Part shown: piece after piece, positions 26,632 to 35,556 of the stretch
Layout of the letters: each line of letters starts with the position of its first letter
Numbering within the stretch: position 1 is the stretch's first letter
Assembly: GCF_900115545.1 (NCBI RefSeq)
Contig: NZ_FOWV01000005.1
Coordinates: forward strand, 248,001-312,000
Origin: Ralstonia sp. NFACC01
GTDB lineage: Bacteria > Pseudomonadota > Gammaproteobacteria > Burkholderiales > Burkholderiaceae
DNA length: 64,000 nt
Direction: 5' to 3'
The notes under the pieces: generated by a model
Seen by the model: only the letters and a program-made list of their open reading frames with translations
Told to the model about the DNA's origin: nothing
Databases searched by the model: none
Made by a program: the position numbers and the translations under genes

Positions 26632-29148
26632 TCAGACCTTCACGATCTTGACGGCACATTTCTTGAAATCCGTCTGCAGCGAGATCGGGCAGGTTGCATC
26701 CAGTGTGACCTTGTTGATGAGCTGGCTCGCATCGAACCAGGGCACGAACACCAGGCCCTTAGGCGGCTGATTGCGGCCGCGCGTTTCAATGCGGGTGCGC
26801 ATCTTGCCGCGCCGCGAGATCACCTCGACCTCGACACCACGTCGCAGCCCCAGCGCCTTCGCATCTTCCGGATGCATGAAGCAGACCGCGTTCGGGAAGG
26901 CGCGATACAGTTCGGGCACCCGGCGCGTCATCGAACCCGAGTGCCAGTGTTCCAGCACGCGGCCGGTCGACAGCCAGAACGGGTATTCCTTGTCCGGCAC
27001 TTCCGGGGGTGCCTCATAGGGCAGGGCGAAGATCACCGCCTTGCCGTCGGGATTGCCGTAGAACTGGTAGCCGGTGCCGGCCTTGACGTACGGATCGCTG
27101 CCTTCTTTGTAGCGCCAGCGCGTCTCTTTGCCATTGACCACCGGCCAGCGCAATCCGCGCGCCTTGTGATAGTCGTCGAATGGTGCCAGGTCGTGGCCGT
27201 GGCCACGACCGAAGCTTGCGTACTCTTCGAACAGGCCCTTCTGAAGGTAAAAGCCGAATGCCTTGGCTTCGGCATTGCTGTATTCCAGATCGATGTCCTT
27301 GACCGGGAACTTGTCGACGTTGCCATTGCGGTAGAGCACGTCGTAGAGCGTCTTGCCGCGCAGCTCGGGCTTCTTGGCGATGAGTTCTTCGGGCCAGACC
27401 TCTTCCACCTTGAAGCGTTTGGAGAATTCCACCAGCTGCCACAGGTCGGAACGTGCCTCACCCGGTGCATCAACAAGTTGATGCCAGAACTGCGTGCGGC
27501 GCTCTGCGTTGCCATAGGCGCCTTCCTTCTCAACCCACATCGCGCTCGGAAGGATCAGATCGGCGGCCAGCGCAGTGACGGTGGGGTACACGTCCGAGAC
27601 AACGATGAAGTTTTCCGGATTGCGGTAGCCAGGGTAGCCTTCCTGGTTGAGGTTTGCGCCAGCCTGGATGTTGTTGTTGACCTGCACCCAGTAGGCGTTG
27701 AGCTTGCCGTCCTTCAGCATGCGGTTCTGCAGCACGGCGTGATAGCCAGGCTTTTCCGGAATCGTGCCTGCTGGCAGCTTCCAGATGTGCTCGGCTTCTT
27801 CGCGGTGCTTCGGGTTGGTCACCACCATGTCGGCCGGCAAGCGGTGCGAGAACGTGCCTACCTCGCGCGCGGTGCCGCAGGCCGAGGGCTGGCCCGTCAG
27901 CGAGAACGGGCTGTTGCCCGGCGTGGCGATCTTCCCTGTCAGCAAATGCAGGTTGTAGATCATGTTGTTCGCCCAGGTGCCGCGGGTGTGCTGATTAAAA
28001 CCCATCGTCCAGAACGACACGACCTTGATCTTCGGATCGGCGTACAGCTCAGCAAGCTTCTGCAACTGCTGCTTGAATTCCTTCTCTTTGCTCTTGTCCG
28101 GGTTCGCCAGCTTGGTGGTGTAGTCCAGGTCGTACGTCGAGACGAACTTCGCAAACTCGTCGAACGAGATCGGCTTGGAGTCGCCCACCTTGTCGGCATT
28201 CTTGGCGGCTTTCTGCACGGGGTTGTCCGGCCGCAGACCGTAGCCGATGTCGGTCACGCCCTGCTTGAAGACGGTGTGCTTGTTGACGAAGTCTGTGTTG
28301 ACCTTCTTGTTGGTGATGATGTAGTTCGCGATGTAGTTGAGCATCGCGAGATCGGCCTGTGGCGTGAAGACGATGGGAATGTCGGCCAGATCGAACGAGC
28401 GATGCGTGAACGTCGAGAGCACCGCGACCTTCGTCTTGGGCGCGGAAAGGCGCCGGTCTGTCACGCGCGACCACAGGATCGGATGCATCTCCGCCATGTT
28501 CGAGCCCCACAGCACGAACGCGTCGGCGACTTCGAAGTCGTCGTAGCAGCCCATCGGCTCGTCCATGCCGAAGGTGCGCATGAAGCCGGCCACGGCGGAG
28601 GCCATGCAGTGACGCGCGTTGGGGTCGAGGTTGTTCGAGCGGAAGCCCGCCTTCATCAGCTTGACGGCGGCGTAGCCCTCAAAGATCGTCCACTGGCCCG
28701 AACCGAACATGCCGACAGCGGTCGGGCCCTTTTCCTTGATGACGCGCTTGAACTGCACCGCCATCTCGTCGAACGCGCGGTCCCAGCTCACGGGCGTGAA
28801 ATCGCCGTTCTTGTCGTACTTGCCATTCTTCATGCGCAGCAGCGGCTGGGTCAGCCGGTCCTTGCCGTACATGATCTTCGAAAGGAAGTAGCCCTTGACG
28901 CAGTTCAGCCCCCGATTGACTTCGGCCTTCGGGTCGCCCTGCGTGGCAACCACGCGGTTGTCCTTGACGGCGACTTCAACGCCGCAGCCCGTGCCGCAGA
29001 ATCGGCAAGGCGCCTTCGACCACTTGAGCTGAGTCAGCTCTTTGTCGGTGACGAGGTTGGCGGCGCCAGCAGGAAGCGTGACGCCCGCTACCGAAGCGGT
29101 GGCAGCGGCAGCGGTCTGCTTAATGAACGCGCGGCGAGAGACTTTCAT
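26632..29148 (-). CDS. napA: periplasmic nitrate reductase catalytic subunit NapA
   Basis: An 838-residue molybdoenzyme. The twin-arginine signal is [19 protein letters not shown]. One [4Fe-4S] cluster is bound by CRFCGTGC and the later NCVKG. The Mo-ligand Cys is in [13 protein letters not shown]. Further family motifs are [14 protein letters not shown] and [13 protein letters not shown], lining the bis-MGD pocket. It reduces nitrate to nitrite in the periplasm. The ATG at 29148 puts the Tat motif at residue 3; an in-frame ATG at 29163 is also possible. The start overlaps the end of napD by 29 nt. Confidence 0.99.
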   Translation of the reverse strand: MKVSRRAFIKQTAAAATASVAGVTLPAGAANLVTDKELTQLKWSKAPCRFCGTGCGVEVAVKDNRVVATQGDPKAEVNRGLNCVKGYFLSKIMYGKDRLTQPLLRMKNGKYDKNGDFTPVSWDRAFDEMAVQFKRVIKEKGPTAVGMFGSGQWTIFEGYAAVKLMKAGFRSNNLDPNARHCMASAVAGFMRTFGMDEPMGCYDDFEVADAFVLWGSNMAEMHPILWSRVTDRRLSAPKTKVAVLSTFTHRSFDLADIPIVFTPQADLAMLNYIANYIITNKKVNTDFVNKHTVFKQGVTDIGYGLRPDNPVQKAAKNADKVGDSKPISFDEFAKFVSTYDLDYTTKLANPDKSKEKEFKQQLQKLAELYADPKIKVVSFWTMGFNQHTRGTWANNMIYNLHLLTGKIATPGNSPFSLTGQPSACGTAREVGTFSHRLPADMVVTNPKHREEAEHIWKLPAGTIPEKPGYHAVLQNRMLKDGKLNAYWVQVNNNIQAGANLNQEGYPGYRNPENFIVVSDVYPTVTALAADLILPSAMWVEKEGAYGNAERRTQFWHQLVDAPGEARSDLWQLVEFSKRFKVEEVWPEELIAKKPELRGKTLYDVLYRNGNVDKFPVKDIDLEYSNAEAKAFGFYLQKGLFEEYASFGRGHGHDLAPFDDYHKARGLRWPVVNGKETRWRYKEGSDPYVKAGTGYQFYGNPDGKAVIFALPYEAPPEVPDKEYPFWLSTGRVLEHWHSGSMTRRVPELYRAFPNAVCFMHPEDAKALGLRRGVEVEVISRRGKMRTRIETRGRNQPPKGLVFVPWFDASQLINKVTLDATCPISLQTDFKKCAVKIVKV

Positions 29149-29464
29149 CGTCCATTTCCTCATTCATGGCGTCGGCCATTTCGTTGTGCTGATAGATCAG
29201 GGCGGTGTTCAGTACACCGTCGATCTGTTGAATGAATGTCAGGTGAGCTGCGATGGCGCGCGAGCTGGGCGCCTCAAGCGTGACCACGAGCTTGCCGTTA
29301 TCGCTGGCCGCATGGATTTCGCTGCCGGCGATGGCTTCGATGGACTTGCTTACGGATGCAATATGGGTTGGCCGCGTCTGGACCAGGACGCCAGCGATAT
29401 GCCACTCGTCGTCATCGAGCGGCGCCGGCCGAACGGGGATATCTATTTTTCTTGTGTTTCGCAT
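29120..29464 (-). CDS. napD: NapA signal-peptide chaperone NapD
   Basis: A 114-residue protein with the NapD ferredoxin-like fold: [47 protein letters not shown]. NapD binds the Tat signal of NapA and keeps it from export until the cofactor is in place. It has an N-terminal extension of about 18 residues and an acidic tail beyond the core. The reading frames of napD and napA overlap, which favours coupled synthesis of chaperone and client. Confidence 0.93.
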   Translation of the reverse strand: MRNTRKIDIPVRPAPLDDDEWHIAGVLVQTRPTHIASVSKSIEAIAGSEIHAASDNGKLVVTLEAPSSRAIAAHLTFIQQIDGVLNTALIYQHNEMADAMNEEMDDESLSPRVH

Positions 29465-29551
29465 GACGCTGTTTTGGCGATAAACGCCTTTTCTAATCAG
29501 TGCTGCGCGAACATATGACCCGACTCGCCCTTGGACCCCCCGGGCGGTATA

Positions 29552-29716
29552 TCAATGCGTTGGCGGACCGCTCAGCAATTGGGACGCCCAGACGATAAAG
29601 CCATATCCGGCCACGATAACGACGGAGAGAACCGGCACCATGACGGCCGTCAGAAACAGAAAGCTACGCAGTTCTTCGGATTTACGTTGCGCGTCGACGT
29701 TTTGGGGCTGTTCCAC
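29552..29716 (-). CDS. napE: NapE, small membrane protein of the periplasmic nitrate reductase operon
   Basis: A 54-residue protein: a charged N-terminus (QRKSEELRSFLFLTAV) and one membrane segment (MVPVLSVVIVVAGYGFIVW-like), ending QLLSGPPTH. This matches the NapE family, whose members start with a Lys-x-Glu-Glu-Leu-Arg-x-Phe-Leu-Phe-Leu pattern. Its role in nitrate reduction is not established. The start is GTG at 29716. It is 87 nt upstream of napD and is the first gene of the operon. Confidence 0.88.
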   Translation of the reverse strand: MEQPQNVDAQRKSEELRSFLFLTAVMVPVLSVVIVAGYGFIVWASQLLSGPPTH

Positions 29717-29815
29717 GATGACTCGACCAATAAGGGCGGCGCAAATGGCGCGCGAACGTTTTCCAGTAAAGTGAACGTCGCACGGGAATTCAAGGTTTTC
29801 GCATGATCCCGGCGT

Positions 29816-29863
29816 GACATATGTCGCGCAAGCGATATGTCGTTGGGGCGTGATCTAGCGCAA
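29816..29863 (-). promoter_or_regulatory. candidate control region of the nap-ccm operon
   Basis: About 100-150 nt upstream of napE. On the reverse strand CGACATAT occurs twice, 16 bp apart (29835-29842 and 29819-29826); the second is part of the 10-bp palindrome GACATATGTC at 29816-29825. Just upstream, TTGCGCTAGATCAC at 29850-29863 matches an FNR/DNR-type box (TTGAT-N4-ATCAA) at seven of ten positions. FNR-family control would fit an anaerobic operon. Both assignments are inference. Confidence 0.4.
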
Positions 29864-29875
29864 GATTTGCCGAAT

Positions 29876-30526
29876 TCACGCGCCTGAAACGTTGCTGGGC
29901 ACACGCCATAAATACCAAGCCGCGACGGTTCGATACGGGCTCCATGCACGACCAATCGTCTCCATCTGCTTGCGTGTGGGCGTGGCGTCGAGCCGCTTCA
30001 GACGTCGGTAGCCATCGCGCACGCCGAAGTCGTCTGCAGGCAGGATGTCCGAGCGCTCCAGCGTGTAGATCAGCAGCATTTCGACTGTCCACCGGCCAAC
30101 TCCGCGCAGTGTCACCAGCCGATCGATGAGCGCTTCGTCTGACATGATGAGCGCATGTTCGCGTGTGGGCACGACACCGTCGAGCGCGGCTTGTGCAATG
30201 CCGCGAATGGTCGCCAGTTTGGTCGCAGAGAAACCGCAGGCGCGCAGCGCTGCCTCGTCGGTGGCGAGCACCTGCTGCGGTGCAGGAAAAGCGGTTACCG
30301 GATAGAGCGCGAGAAAACGTCCGAGGATGGCGTCACCGGCTTTGGCGTGCAACTGCTGATAGGCGATCGCGCGAATCAGCGCTTCATAAGGCTCGCGCGC
30401 AGGCTTGGCGGCGTGGCGGCAGGGGCCGACGGCGGCAACATGGCGGTCCCAGTCTTCGTCCAGCGAGGCTAGAAAGGTTGCGGCTTGCCGGTAGGCGCTT
30501 TCGGAAAGGTCTGCGGCGATGGTCAT
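29876..30526 (-). CDS. AlkA-like DNA-3-methyladenine glycosylase
   Basis: A 216-residue HhH-GPD glycosylase. The core has EALIRAIAYQQLHAKAGDAILGRF, the helix-hairpin-helix LVTLRGVGRWTVEMLLIYTL, and LPADDFGVRDGYRRL with the catalytic Asp in PADDFG. It lacks the N-terminal domain of E. coli AlkA (282 aa), as in compact alkylpurine glycosylases. It would excise 3-methyladenine and other alkylated bases. It lies 15 nt downstream of alkB on the same strand. Confidence 0.92.
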   Translation of the reverse strand: MTIAADLSESAYRQAATFLASLDEDWDRHVAAVGPCRHAAKPAREPYEALIRAIAYQQLHAKAGDAILGRFLALYPVTAFPAPQQVLATDEAALRACGFSATKLATIRGIAQAALDGVVPTREHALIMSDEALIDRLVTLRGVGRWTVEMLLIYTLERSDILPADDFGVRDGYRRLKRLDATPTRKQMETIGRAWSPYRTVAAWYLWRVPSNVSGA

Positions 30527-30541
30527 GCGCTGATTTGCCGG

Positions 30542-31198
30542 TCAGCCGGCCTTGCGGAACGTGAGGTTGATGCGCTGGCTGCCCAGCAGTGCGTGCGGGT
30601 GGTCTTTGAGCGGCGCTACGCCGTGATAGCGCAGGCGGTCCGGGCCACCCCAGACGACGACATCCCCATGAAAAAGCGGAATGCGCTGCGTTTTGTCGGC
30701 GCGGCGATGTCCGCCAAATAGGAAGATGGCCGGCATGCCAAGCGACACGGAGACGATGGGCGCGCCGTAATCCTGCTCGTCTTTGTCCTGATGCAGTGAC
30801 AGGCGCGCCCCTGGCACATAGCGGTTGATGAGGCAGGCATCCGGTGTGAAGCCCGGGAAGCCCGATTCAGCGGCGGCGTTGCGTGCGAGGCGTAGGAAGA
30901 CATCGGGGAGCGGTGGCCACGCGTTGCCCGTGAGCGGGTCGAGCGTGGAATAGCGGTAGCCGCGGCGGTCTGACGTCCAGCCCAGCGTGCCGCTGTTTGT
31001 GAGCGCGACCGACATCTCGAAGCCGCCCGGCGTGACCATGTGACGGAACGCTGCCTGCTGCGCGATGGCGTCCACCGCCGCCAGCAGGGCCGGCGCATCC
31101 GCCAGCGCAAAGCCACGCAGCACAAACGCCGCCTCGCCGAGCGCGATGCGCGCGTTGTCAGCGGGTGCGTGGTCGGCAAACAGATCGCCGGTCGTCAT
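30542..31198 (-). CDS. alkB: DNA oxidative demethylase AlkB
   Basis: A 218-residue 2-oxoglutarate/Fe(II) dioxygenase. Iron ligands are His and Asp in LHQDKDE and His in RYHGVAPLKD; the 2OG-binding Arg is in the C-terminal RINLTFRKAG. The nucleotide-recognition lid has GYRYSTLDPLTGNAWPPLP, and CLINRYVPGARLSLHQDK precedes the active site. It reverses 1-methyladenine and 3-methylcytosine. It is 10 nt downstream of another 2OG oxygenase gene. Confidence 0.97.
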   Translation of the reverse strand: MTTGDLFADHAPADNARIALGEAAFVLRGFALADAPALLAAVDAIAQQAAFRHMVTPGGFEMSVALTNSGTLGWTSDRRGYRYSTLDPLTGNAWPPLPDVFLRLARNAAAESGFPGFTPDACLINRYVPGARLSLHQDKDEQDYGAPIVSVSLGMPAIFLFGGHRRADKTQRIPLFHGDVVVWGGPDRLRYHGVAPLKDHPHALLGSQRINLTFRKAG

Positions 31199-31208
31199 GG
31201 TGAGCTGG

Positions 31209-31949
31209 TTACAGTGCGTCGTGGAAGATGATGCCCACAGTATGCCGCTGGCCCGAACGCAAGCGGCTCACACCGTGGCGCAGGTTCACGCGATACCTGC
31301 CCCGCGTGCCTTGTACGGGGCGATGGTGCACCGCAAAGACCACAGCATCGCCTTTGCGCAGTGGTACCACCTCGGGCCGCGATTGCATCCGTGGGCGCTG
31401 CTCAGTCATGACGAACTCGCCGCCGATGAAATCCAGGCCGGGTTCGGACAGCAGGATGGCGACCTGCAGCGGGAAGACGTGCTCGCCGTAGAGGTCTTGA
31501 TGCAGGCAGTTGTAGTCGCCGGCGCCGTATCGCAGGATCAGTGGCGTGGGGCGCAACTGGCCGGCTTGGTGGCAGCGGCGCAGGAAATCGGCGTGCTTGG
31601 CCGGATAGCGCACGTCGATGTCCATGGCTTGGTTCCAGCGGTTGGCGATGGTCGCCAGCGGTGGGTAGAGCGACGCGCGCAACTGCGCAATCAGGTCCGG
31701 CAGCGGATAGGCGAAGTATTGGTATTCGCCGCGCCCGAAGCCATGGCGCTCCATCACCACGCGCGAGCGGTACAGGTGATCCTGCGGATACAGCGCGGCC
31801 AGCGCGTCGCATGCGTCATGCGTGAGCAGGCTGGGCAACACGGCGCTGCCGACCTCATTGAGGGCGTCATCAACGGCATGCCAGTCGATGTCATCAAAAT
31901 TGGGACGGTGCCCCGCGCTGACATGCGCGGCGGCAGTGGAAGGCGGCAT
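31209..31949 (-). CDS. 2OG-Fe(II) oxygenase, probable Oxygenase-NA family
   Basis: A 246-residue dioxygenase of a different subfamily from AlkB. Ligands: His and Asp in NCLHQDLYGEHVFPLQVAILL, a following GGEFVMTEQRPRMQSRPEVVPLRKGDAVVF strand region, and distal His/Arg in YRVNLRHGVSRLRSG. The pattern matches the family Pfam lists as a nucleic-acid-damage oxygenase (PF09859), predicted but not, to my knowledge, well characterised. Its place directly upstream of alkB and an AlkA-like gene supports a role in repair or modification of alkylated nucleic acid; substrate unknown. Confidence 0.8.
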   Translation of the reverse strand: MPPSTAAAHVSAGHRPNFDDIDWHAVDDALNEVGSAVLPSLLTHDACDALAALYPQDHLYRSRVVMERHGFGRGEYQYFAYPLPDLIAQLRASLYPPLATIANRWNQAMDIDVRYPAKHADFLRRCHQAGQLRPTPLILRYGAGDYNCLHQDLYGEHVFPLQVAILLSEPGLDFIGGEFVMTEQRPRMQSRPEVVPLRKGDAVVFAVHHRPVQGTRGRYRVNLRHGVSRLRSGQRHTVGIIFHDAL

Positions 31950-32004
31950 ATGCGCTCCGTTCGGAGATTCGATATGCCAAGCCTACGCTCACGGGAGTGC
32001 GCGT

Positions 32005-32031
32005 GGCACTCCGGAGCTTGCGGTCAAATTC
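32005..32031 (+). repeat. 27-bp short repeat, copy B
   Basis: GGCACTCCG, GAG, CTTGCGGTCAAATTC; 24 of 27 positions match copy A at 18778-18804, in the same orientation. It runs into the stop codon of the acetyltransferase gene. The flanking sequence adds a perfect hairpin, GGAGTGC-GCGTG-GCACTCC (31994-32012), that may end that transcript. Confidence 0.6.
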
Positions 32032-32557
32032 AGGCCTGTGCGGCCAGGCTGGCGGGCATGGTCGTGGCGGCCAGCTTGGTCAACGCGTCGCCGGTGGCGC
32101 GGCAGATGCGCCACTCGGGCAGCACATCCGCGCCCATGGCTTCGTAGAAGGCGATGGAGGGCGCATTCCAATCGAGCACGCTCCATTCGAAGCGGCCGCA
32201 GTCCCGCTCCTGGGCCAGACGCGCGAGGTGGATCAGGAGTGCCTTGCCGATGCCCAGGCCGCGGTATTCGGGCTCCACGAACAGGTCTTCCAGATACAGT
32301 CCCGGCTTGCACAGGAAGGTCGAGAAGTTGTGGAAGAACAGCGCAAAGCCCACGGCCCGGCCGTCGACTTCCGCCAGCACCGCCTCGCAATACGGGCGCG
32401 GCCCGAACAGCATCGTCGCCAGCGCGTCAGGCGTGGTCTGCACGAGGTGCGTGAGCTTTTCGTACTCGGCCAGCGCAGAGATCAGGCGAACGAGCGAGGC
32501 GCAGTCATCGGGGGTGGCGGGGCGCAGCGTGAAGCTAGTCGCTGTGGTAGCGGTCAT
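32030..32557 (-). CDS. GNAT acetyltransferase, diamine acetyltransferase-like
   Basis: A 175-residue GNAT protein: [26 protein letters not shown] at the N-terminus, acetyl-CoA pyrophosphate-binding loop [14 protein letters not shown], and the C-terminal [14 protein letters not shown]. The segment [18 protein letters not shown] is like spermidine/thialysine acetyltransferases of the SSAT family, so a polyamine or amino-acid amine is a plausible substrate; this is inference. The ATG overlaps the miaA stop by 4 nt. Confidence 0.85.
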   Translation of the reverse strand: MTATTATSFTLRPATPDDCASLVRLISALAEYEKLTHLVQTTPDALATMLFGPRPYCEAVLAEVDGRAVGFALFFHNFSTFLCKPGLYLEDLFVEPEYRGLGIGKALLIHLARLAQERDCGRFEWSVLDWNAPSIAFYEAMGADVLPEWRICRATGDALTKLAATTMPASLAAQA

Positions 32558-33531
32558 TGTGATTGCGATTCCAGTGATGTTTGGACCAGGCGCGCGACCT
32601 GGTCGACGTAATCGGGCGCGAGGCAATCGACCACGTGCCGCTCGGGCGTGCTGCGCAGCCAGGTGATCTGGCGCTTGCAGAGCTGGCGCGTGGCGGCGAT
32701 GCCTTGTTCGCGCAGACCGGTCATGTCGATTTCGCCGTCGAGGTACGCCCACGCCTGGCGATAACCGACGCAGCGGATGGACGGCAGCGTGGGCGAAAGA
32801 TCGCCGCGGCGGCGCAAGCGTTCCACCTCGTCGAGCAGGCCGCCGGCGAGCATTGCATCAAAGCGCTGCGCGATCCGCGCATGCAGCACGAGGCGGTCGG
32901 AGGGCTCCAGCGCGATCGTCAGATACGGCGCCGCTGCATCGTGCTGCTGGAACGCGTTCGCGCCAACCTCGCGGGCGAGCAGGGCGGACATCGGCTGACC
33001 GGTCAGCCGATACAGTTCGAGCGCGCGCTGGATGCGCTGCGCATCGGTCGCGTGCAATCGCGCGGCCGTCACGGGGTCGACCGTTGCGAGCTTCGCGTGC
33101 AGGGCCGGCCAGCCGTCGCGCGCCGCTTCGGCGTCGATTTCCGCGCGGATGGCCGGATCGGCGCCGGGCAAATCGGAGAGACCTTGTGTGAGCGCCTTGT
33201 AATACAGCATCGTGCCGCCGACGATCAGCGGAAGCCGGCCGCGTGCGCGGATGGCGTCGATCAACGCGCTCGCATCATTGGCAAACTGCGCGGCGGAATA
33301 CGCATCGAGCGGATCAATGATGTCGATCAGGTGATGCGGCGCGATGGCCTGTTCTTCGGCACTGGGCTTGGCCGTGCCGATGTCCATGCCGCGATACACC
33401 AGCGCGGAATCCATGCTGATGATCTCCACCGGCCAGCGTTCGGCCAGCTTCAATGCGGCGGCGGTCTTGCCGGACGCCGTGGGCCCGAGCAGGCAAATCG
33501 CGCGCGGTGCGCTTGCAGCAGATGCAGTCAT
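32554..33531 (-). CDS. miaA: tRNA dimethylallyltransferase
   Basis: A 325-residue MiaA. P-loop [17 protein letters not shown], then [52 protein letters not shown] and [13 protein letters not shown]. It attaches a dimethylallyl group to A37 of tRNAs that read codons starting with U. It is 3 nt after mutL on the same strand, the mutL-miaA order also known from E. coli. Confidence 0.98.
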   Translation of the reverse strand: MTASAASAPRAICLLGPTASGKTAAALKLAERWPVEIISMDSALVYRGMDIGTAKPSAEEQAIAPHHLIDIIDPLDAYSAAQFANDASALIDAIRARGRLPLIVGGTMLYYKALTQGLSDLPGADPAIRAEIDAEAARDGWPALHAKLATVDPVTAARLHATDAQRIQRALELYRLTGQPMSALLAREVGANAFQQHDAAAPYLTIALEPSDRLVLHARIAQRFDAMLAGGLLDEVERLRRRGDLSPTLPSIRCVGYRQAWAYLDGEIDMTGLREQGIAATRQLCKRQITWLRSTPERHVVDCLAPDYVDQVARLVQTSLESQSQ

Positions 33532-33534
33532 CGG

Positions 33535-35442
33535 TTACTGACCGCGCAGGAACAGGCGATCCAGGTCCGCCACGGTCAACTGGATCCACGTCGGGCGGCC
33601 GTGGTTGCATTGGTCGGCGCGTTCGGTGGCTTCCATCTGGCGCAGCAGTGCGTTCATCTCGTCCAGGTTCAGGCGGCGGTTGGCGCGCACGGCGGAGTGG
33701 CACGCCAGCGTGGCGAGCAGTTCGTTCTGGCGTTCGGCCAACACGCGCGAGCCGCCGTAGGCGTGCAGATCGCGCAGCACGTCACGGGCCAGCGCCTGCG
33801 CATCTGCCTTCTGCAGCAGTGTCGGCACCGATCGCACGGCCAGCGTGGTCGGCGACACGGCGGAGATGTCGAAGCCGAGGAGCGTGAGCGTGTCGCGAAA
33901 TTCCTCTGCAGTGCCGATCTCCACCGGGCTTGCGGCAAACGTGACCGGAATCAGCAGCGGCTGCACTTCGACGCGCTTGGTTTCGAGCGCGGTCTTGAGC
34001 TGTTCGTAGAGGATGCGCTCGTGCGCGGCATGCATGTCGACGAGCACCATGCCGCGCGTGTTCTGCGCCAGCACGTAGATGCCATGCAACTGGGCCACGG
34101 CAAAACCGAGCGGATGATCGTCGTCGTCATCGGCCTGTGGCGCTGCAGCCTGCTCTGCAACGGCGGCGGGCGTTTGGACAGTCGCGGTGCCGCCGTCGAA
34201 CAACGTTGCGGCGCTCGGCACATCGGTCATCCACACGGGGCGGCTCGCCGGCATGGGCGCGCTATCGCCGCGCATCATCGACAGGTATTCCGCACGCGGC
34301 TGCGCAATGCCGAGCGACGTCTGTCGCGCGGCCATCTGGTTGATCCAGCGCGTGGTGTTGTCGGTAGGCGGGGGTGCTGCCGTAACCCCGGCAACCTCGG
34401 GCGCATCGGTAATGTCGGTGCGCAGGCTGTCGCCCTGTTCGCCGGCGTGGCGGGACAGCGCGCGTTGCACCGCGTGATAGACGAACTGATGCACCGCGCG
34501 GCTGTCGCGGAAGCGCACCTCGATCTTGGACGGATGCACGTTCACGTCCACCGCTTCGGGCGGCAACTCCAGGCACAGCACGTAGGCGGGGAAACGGTCG
34601 CCGTGCAGCACGTCTTCATAGGCGCTGCGCACTGCATGTGTGAGCAGACGGTCGCGCACGAAGCGGCCGTTGACGTAGAAGAACTGATGATCAGCCCGGC
34701 CGCGCGACGCGGTCGGCAGGCCGGCAAAGCCGAACAAGCGCAGCTCGCCGGCGGATTCTTCGAAAGGCAGGCGCGCGCGGGCGAATTCGGTGCCGAGCAC
34801 GGCCGCCGAGCGCGAATCCGCCTGCGTGGCGTTCCAATGCTCCAGCGGCTTGCCGTTGTGATGCACGGAAATGGCCACGTCGGGCCGCGCCAGCGCGGTG
34901 CGGCGGATTACCTCCATGCAGTGGCCCAGCTCGGTCTGCTCGGTCTTCAGGAATTTGCGGCGCGCCGGCGTGTTGAAGTACAGATGCTGCACATCGACGG
35001 TGGTGCCGACGCCGCCCGAGGCGGGCTGCGCTCGCCCCGTTTGCGCAATGATCTGCGTGGCGTGGGCGTCGTTGGCCGTGCGCGACGTGAGCGTCAATTC
35101 CGCCACCGAGGCAATCGAGGCCAGCGCCTCGCCCCGAAAGCCCAGCGTCGCCACCGATTCCAGCTCTTCCAGCGAGCCGATCTTGCTGGTCGCATGCCGC
35201 ATCAGCGCGACGGGCAATTCGCCCGCCGGAATGCCACCGCCGTTGTCGGTGATGGCAATGCGCCGCACGCCGCCTTCCTCCAGCTTGATCTGAAGCTGCG
35301 TGGCGCCGGCATCCAGTGCGTTTTCCAGCAGCTCCTTGACCACGGACGCGGGCCGTTCGACCACCTCGCCGGCCGCGATCTGGCTGATCAGCTGGTCGGG
35401 AAGCGGGCGGATGGGGCGGCGGGAAGTCGAGGCGGAGGTCAT
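33535..35442 (-). CDS. mutL: DNA mismatch repair protein MutL
   Basis: A 635-residue MutL. The GHKL ATPase domain has IAAGEVVERPASVVKELLENALDAGA, TDNGGGI and TLGFRGEALASIASV; VNVHPSKIEVRF follows at about residue 305. The C-terminal dimerisation domain holds DMHAAHERILYE, which fits the DQHA(x)2E(x)4E endonuclease motif. So this MutL probably nicks DNA itself, consistent with the absence of MutH outside gammaproteobacteria. The linker (about 345-450) is variable and ends in an acidic DDDDDH run. ATG at 35442; a longer frame to 35520 lacks conservation. Confidence 0.97.
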   Translation of the reverse strand: MTSASTSRRPIRPLPDQLISQIAAGEVVERPASVVKELLENALDAGATQLQIKLEEGGVRRIAITDNGGGIPAGELPVALMRHATSKIGSLEELESVATLGFRGEALASIASVAELTLTSRTANDAHATQIIAQTGRAQPASGGVGTTVDVQHLYFNTPARRKFLKTEQTELGHCMEVIRRTALARPDVAISVHHNGKPLEHWNATQADSRSAAVLGTEFARARLPFEESAGELRLFGFAGLPTASRGRADHQFFYVNGRFVRDRLLTHAVRSAYEDVLHGDRFPAYVLCLELPPEAVDVNVHPSKIEVRFRDSRAVHQFVYHAVQRALSRHAGEQGDSLRTDITDAPEVAGVTAAPPPTDNTTRWINQMAARQTSLGIAQPRAEYLSMMRGDSAPMPASRPVWMTDVPSAATLFDGGTATVQTPAAVAEQAAAPQADDDDDHPLGFAVAQLHGIYVLAQNTRGMVLVDMHAAHERILYEQLKTALETKRVEVQPLLIPVTFAASPVEIGTAEEFRDTLTLLGFDISAVSPTTLAVRSVPTLLQKADAQALARDVLRDLHAYGGSRVLAERQNELLATLACHSAVRANRRLNLDEMNALLRQMEATERADQCNHGRPTWIQLTVADLDRLFLRGQ

Positions 35443-35556
35443 CGCGGCATTATAAGTGTCACGCCCTGTGCGGCGCACCGACGCAAGTCCGGCAAGCGCA
35501 AGGGGAAAATTAATTGACATCCGGTATCATTCCCCGCTGCTCAATCGGGGGTTGGT

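Noticed and set aside
26524-29235. 903-codon open frame on the forward strand
   Set aside because: It is antisense to napA, whose iron-sulfur, molybdenum and Tat motifs are certain.
32581-35517. 978-codon open frame on the forward strand
   Set aside because: It is antisense to miaA and mutL; no domain pattern and very high Arg/Gly content.
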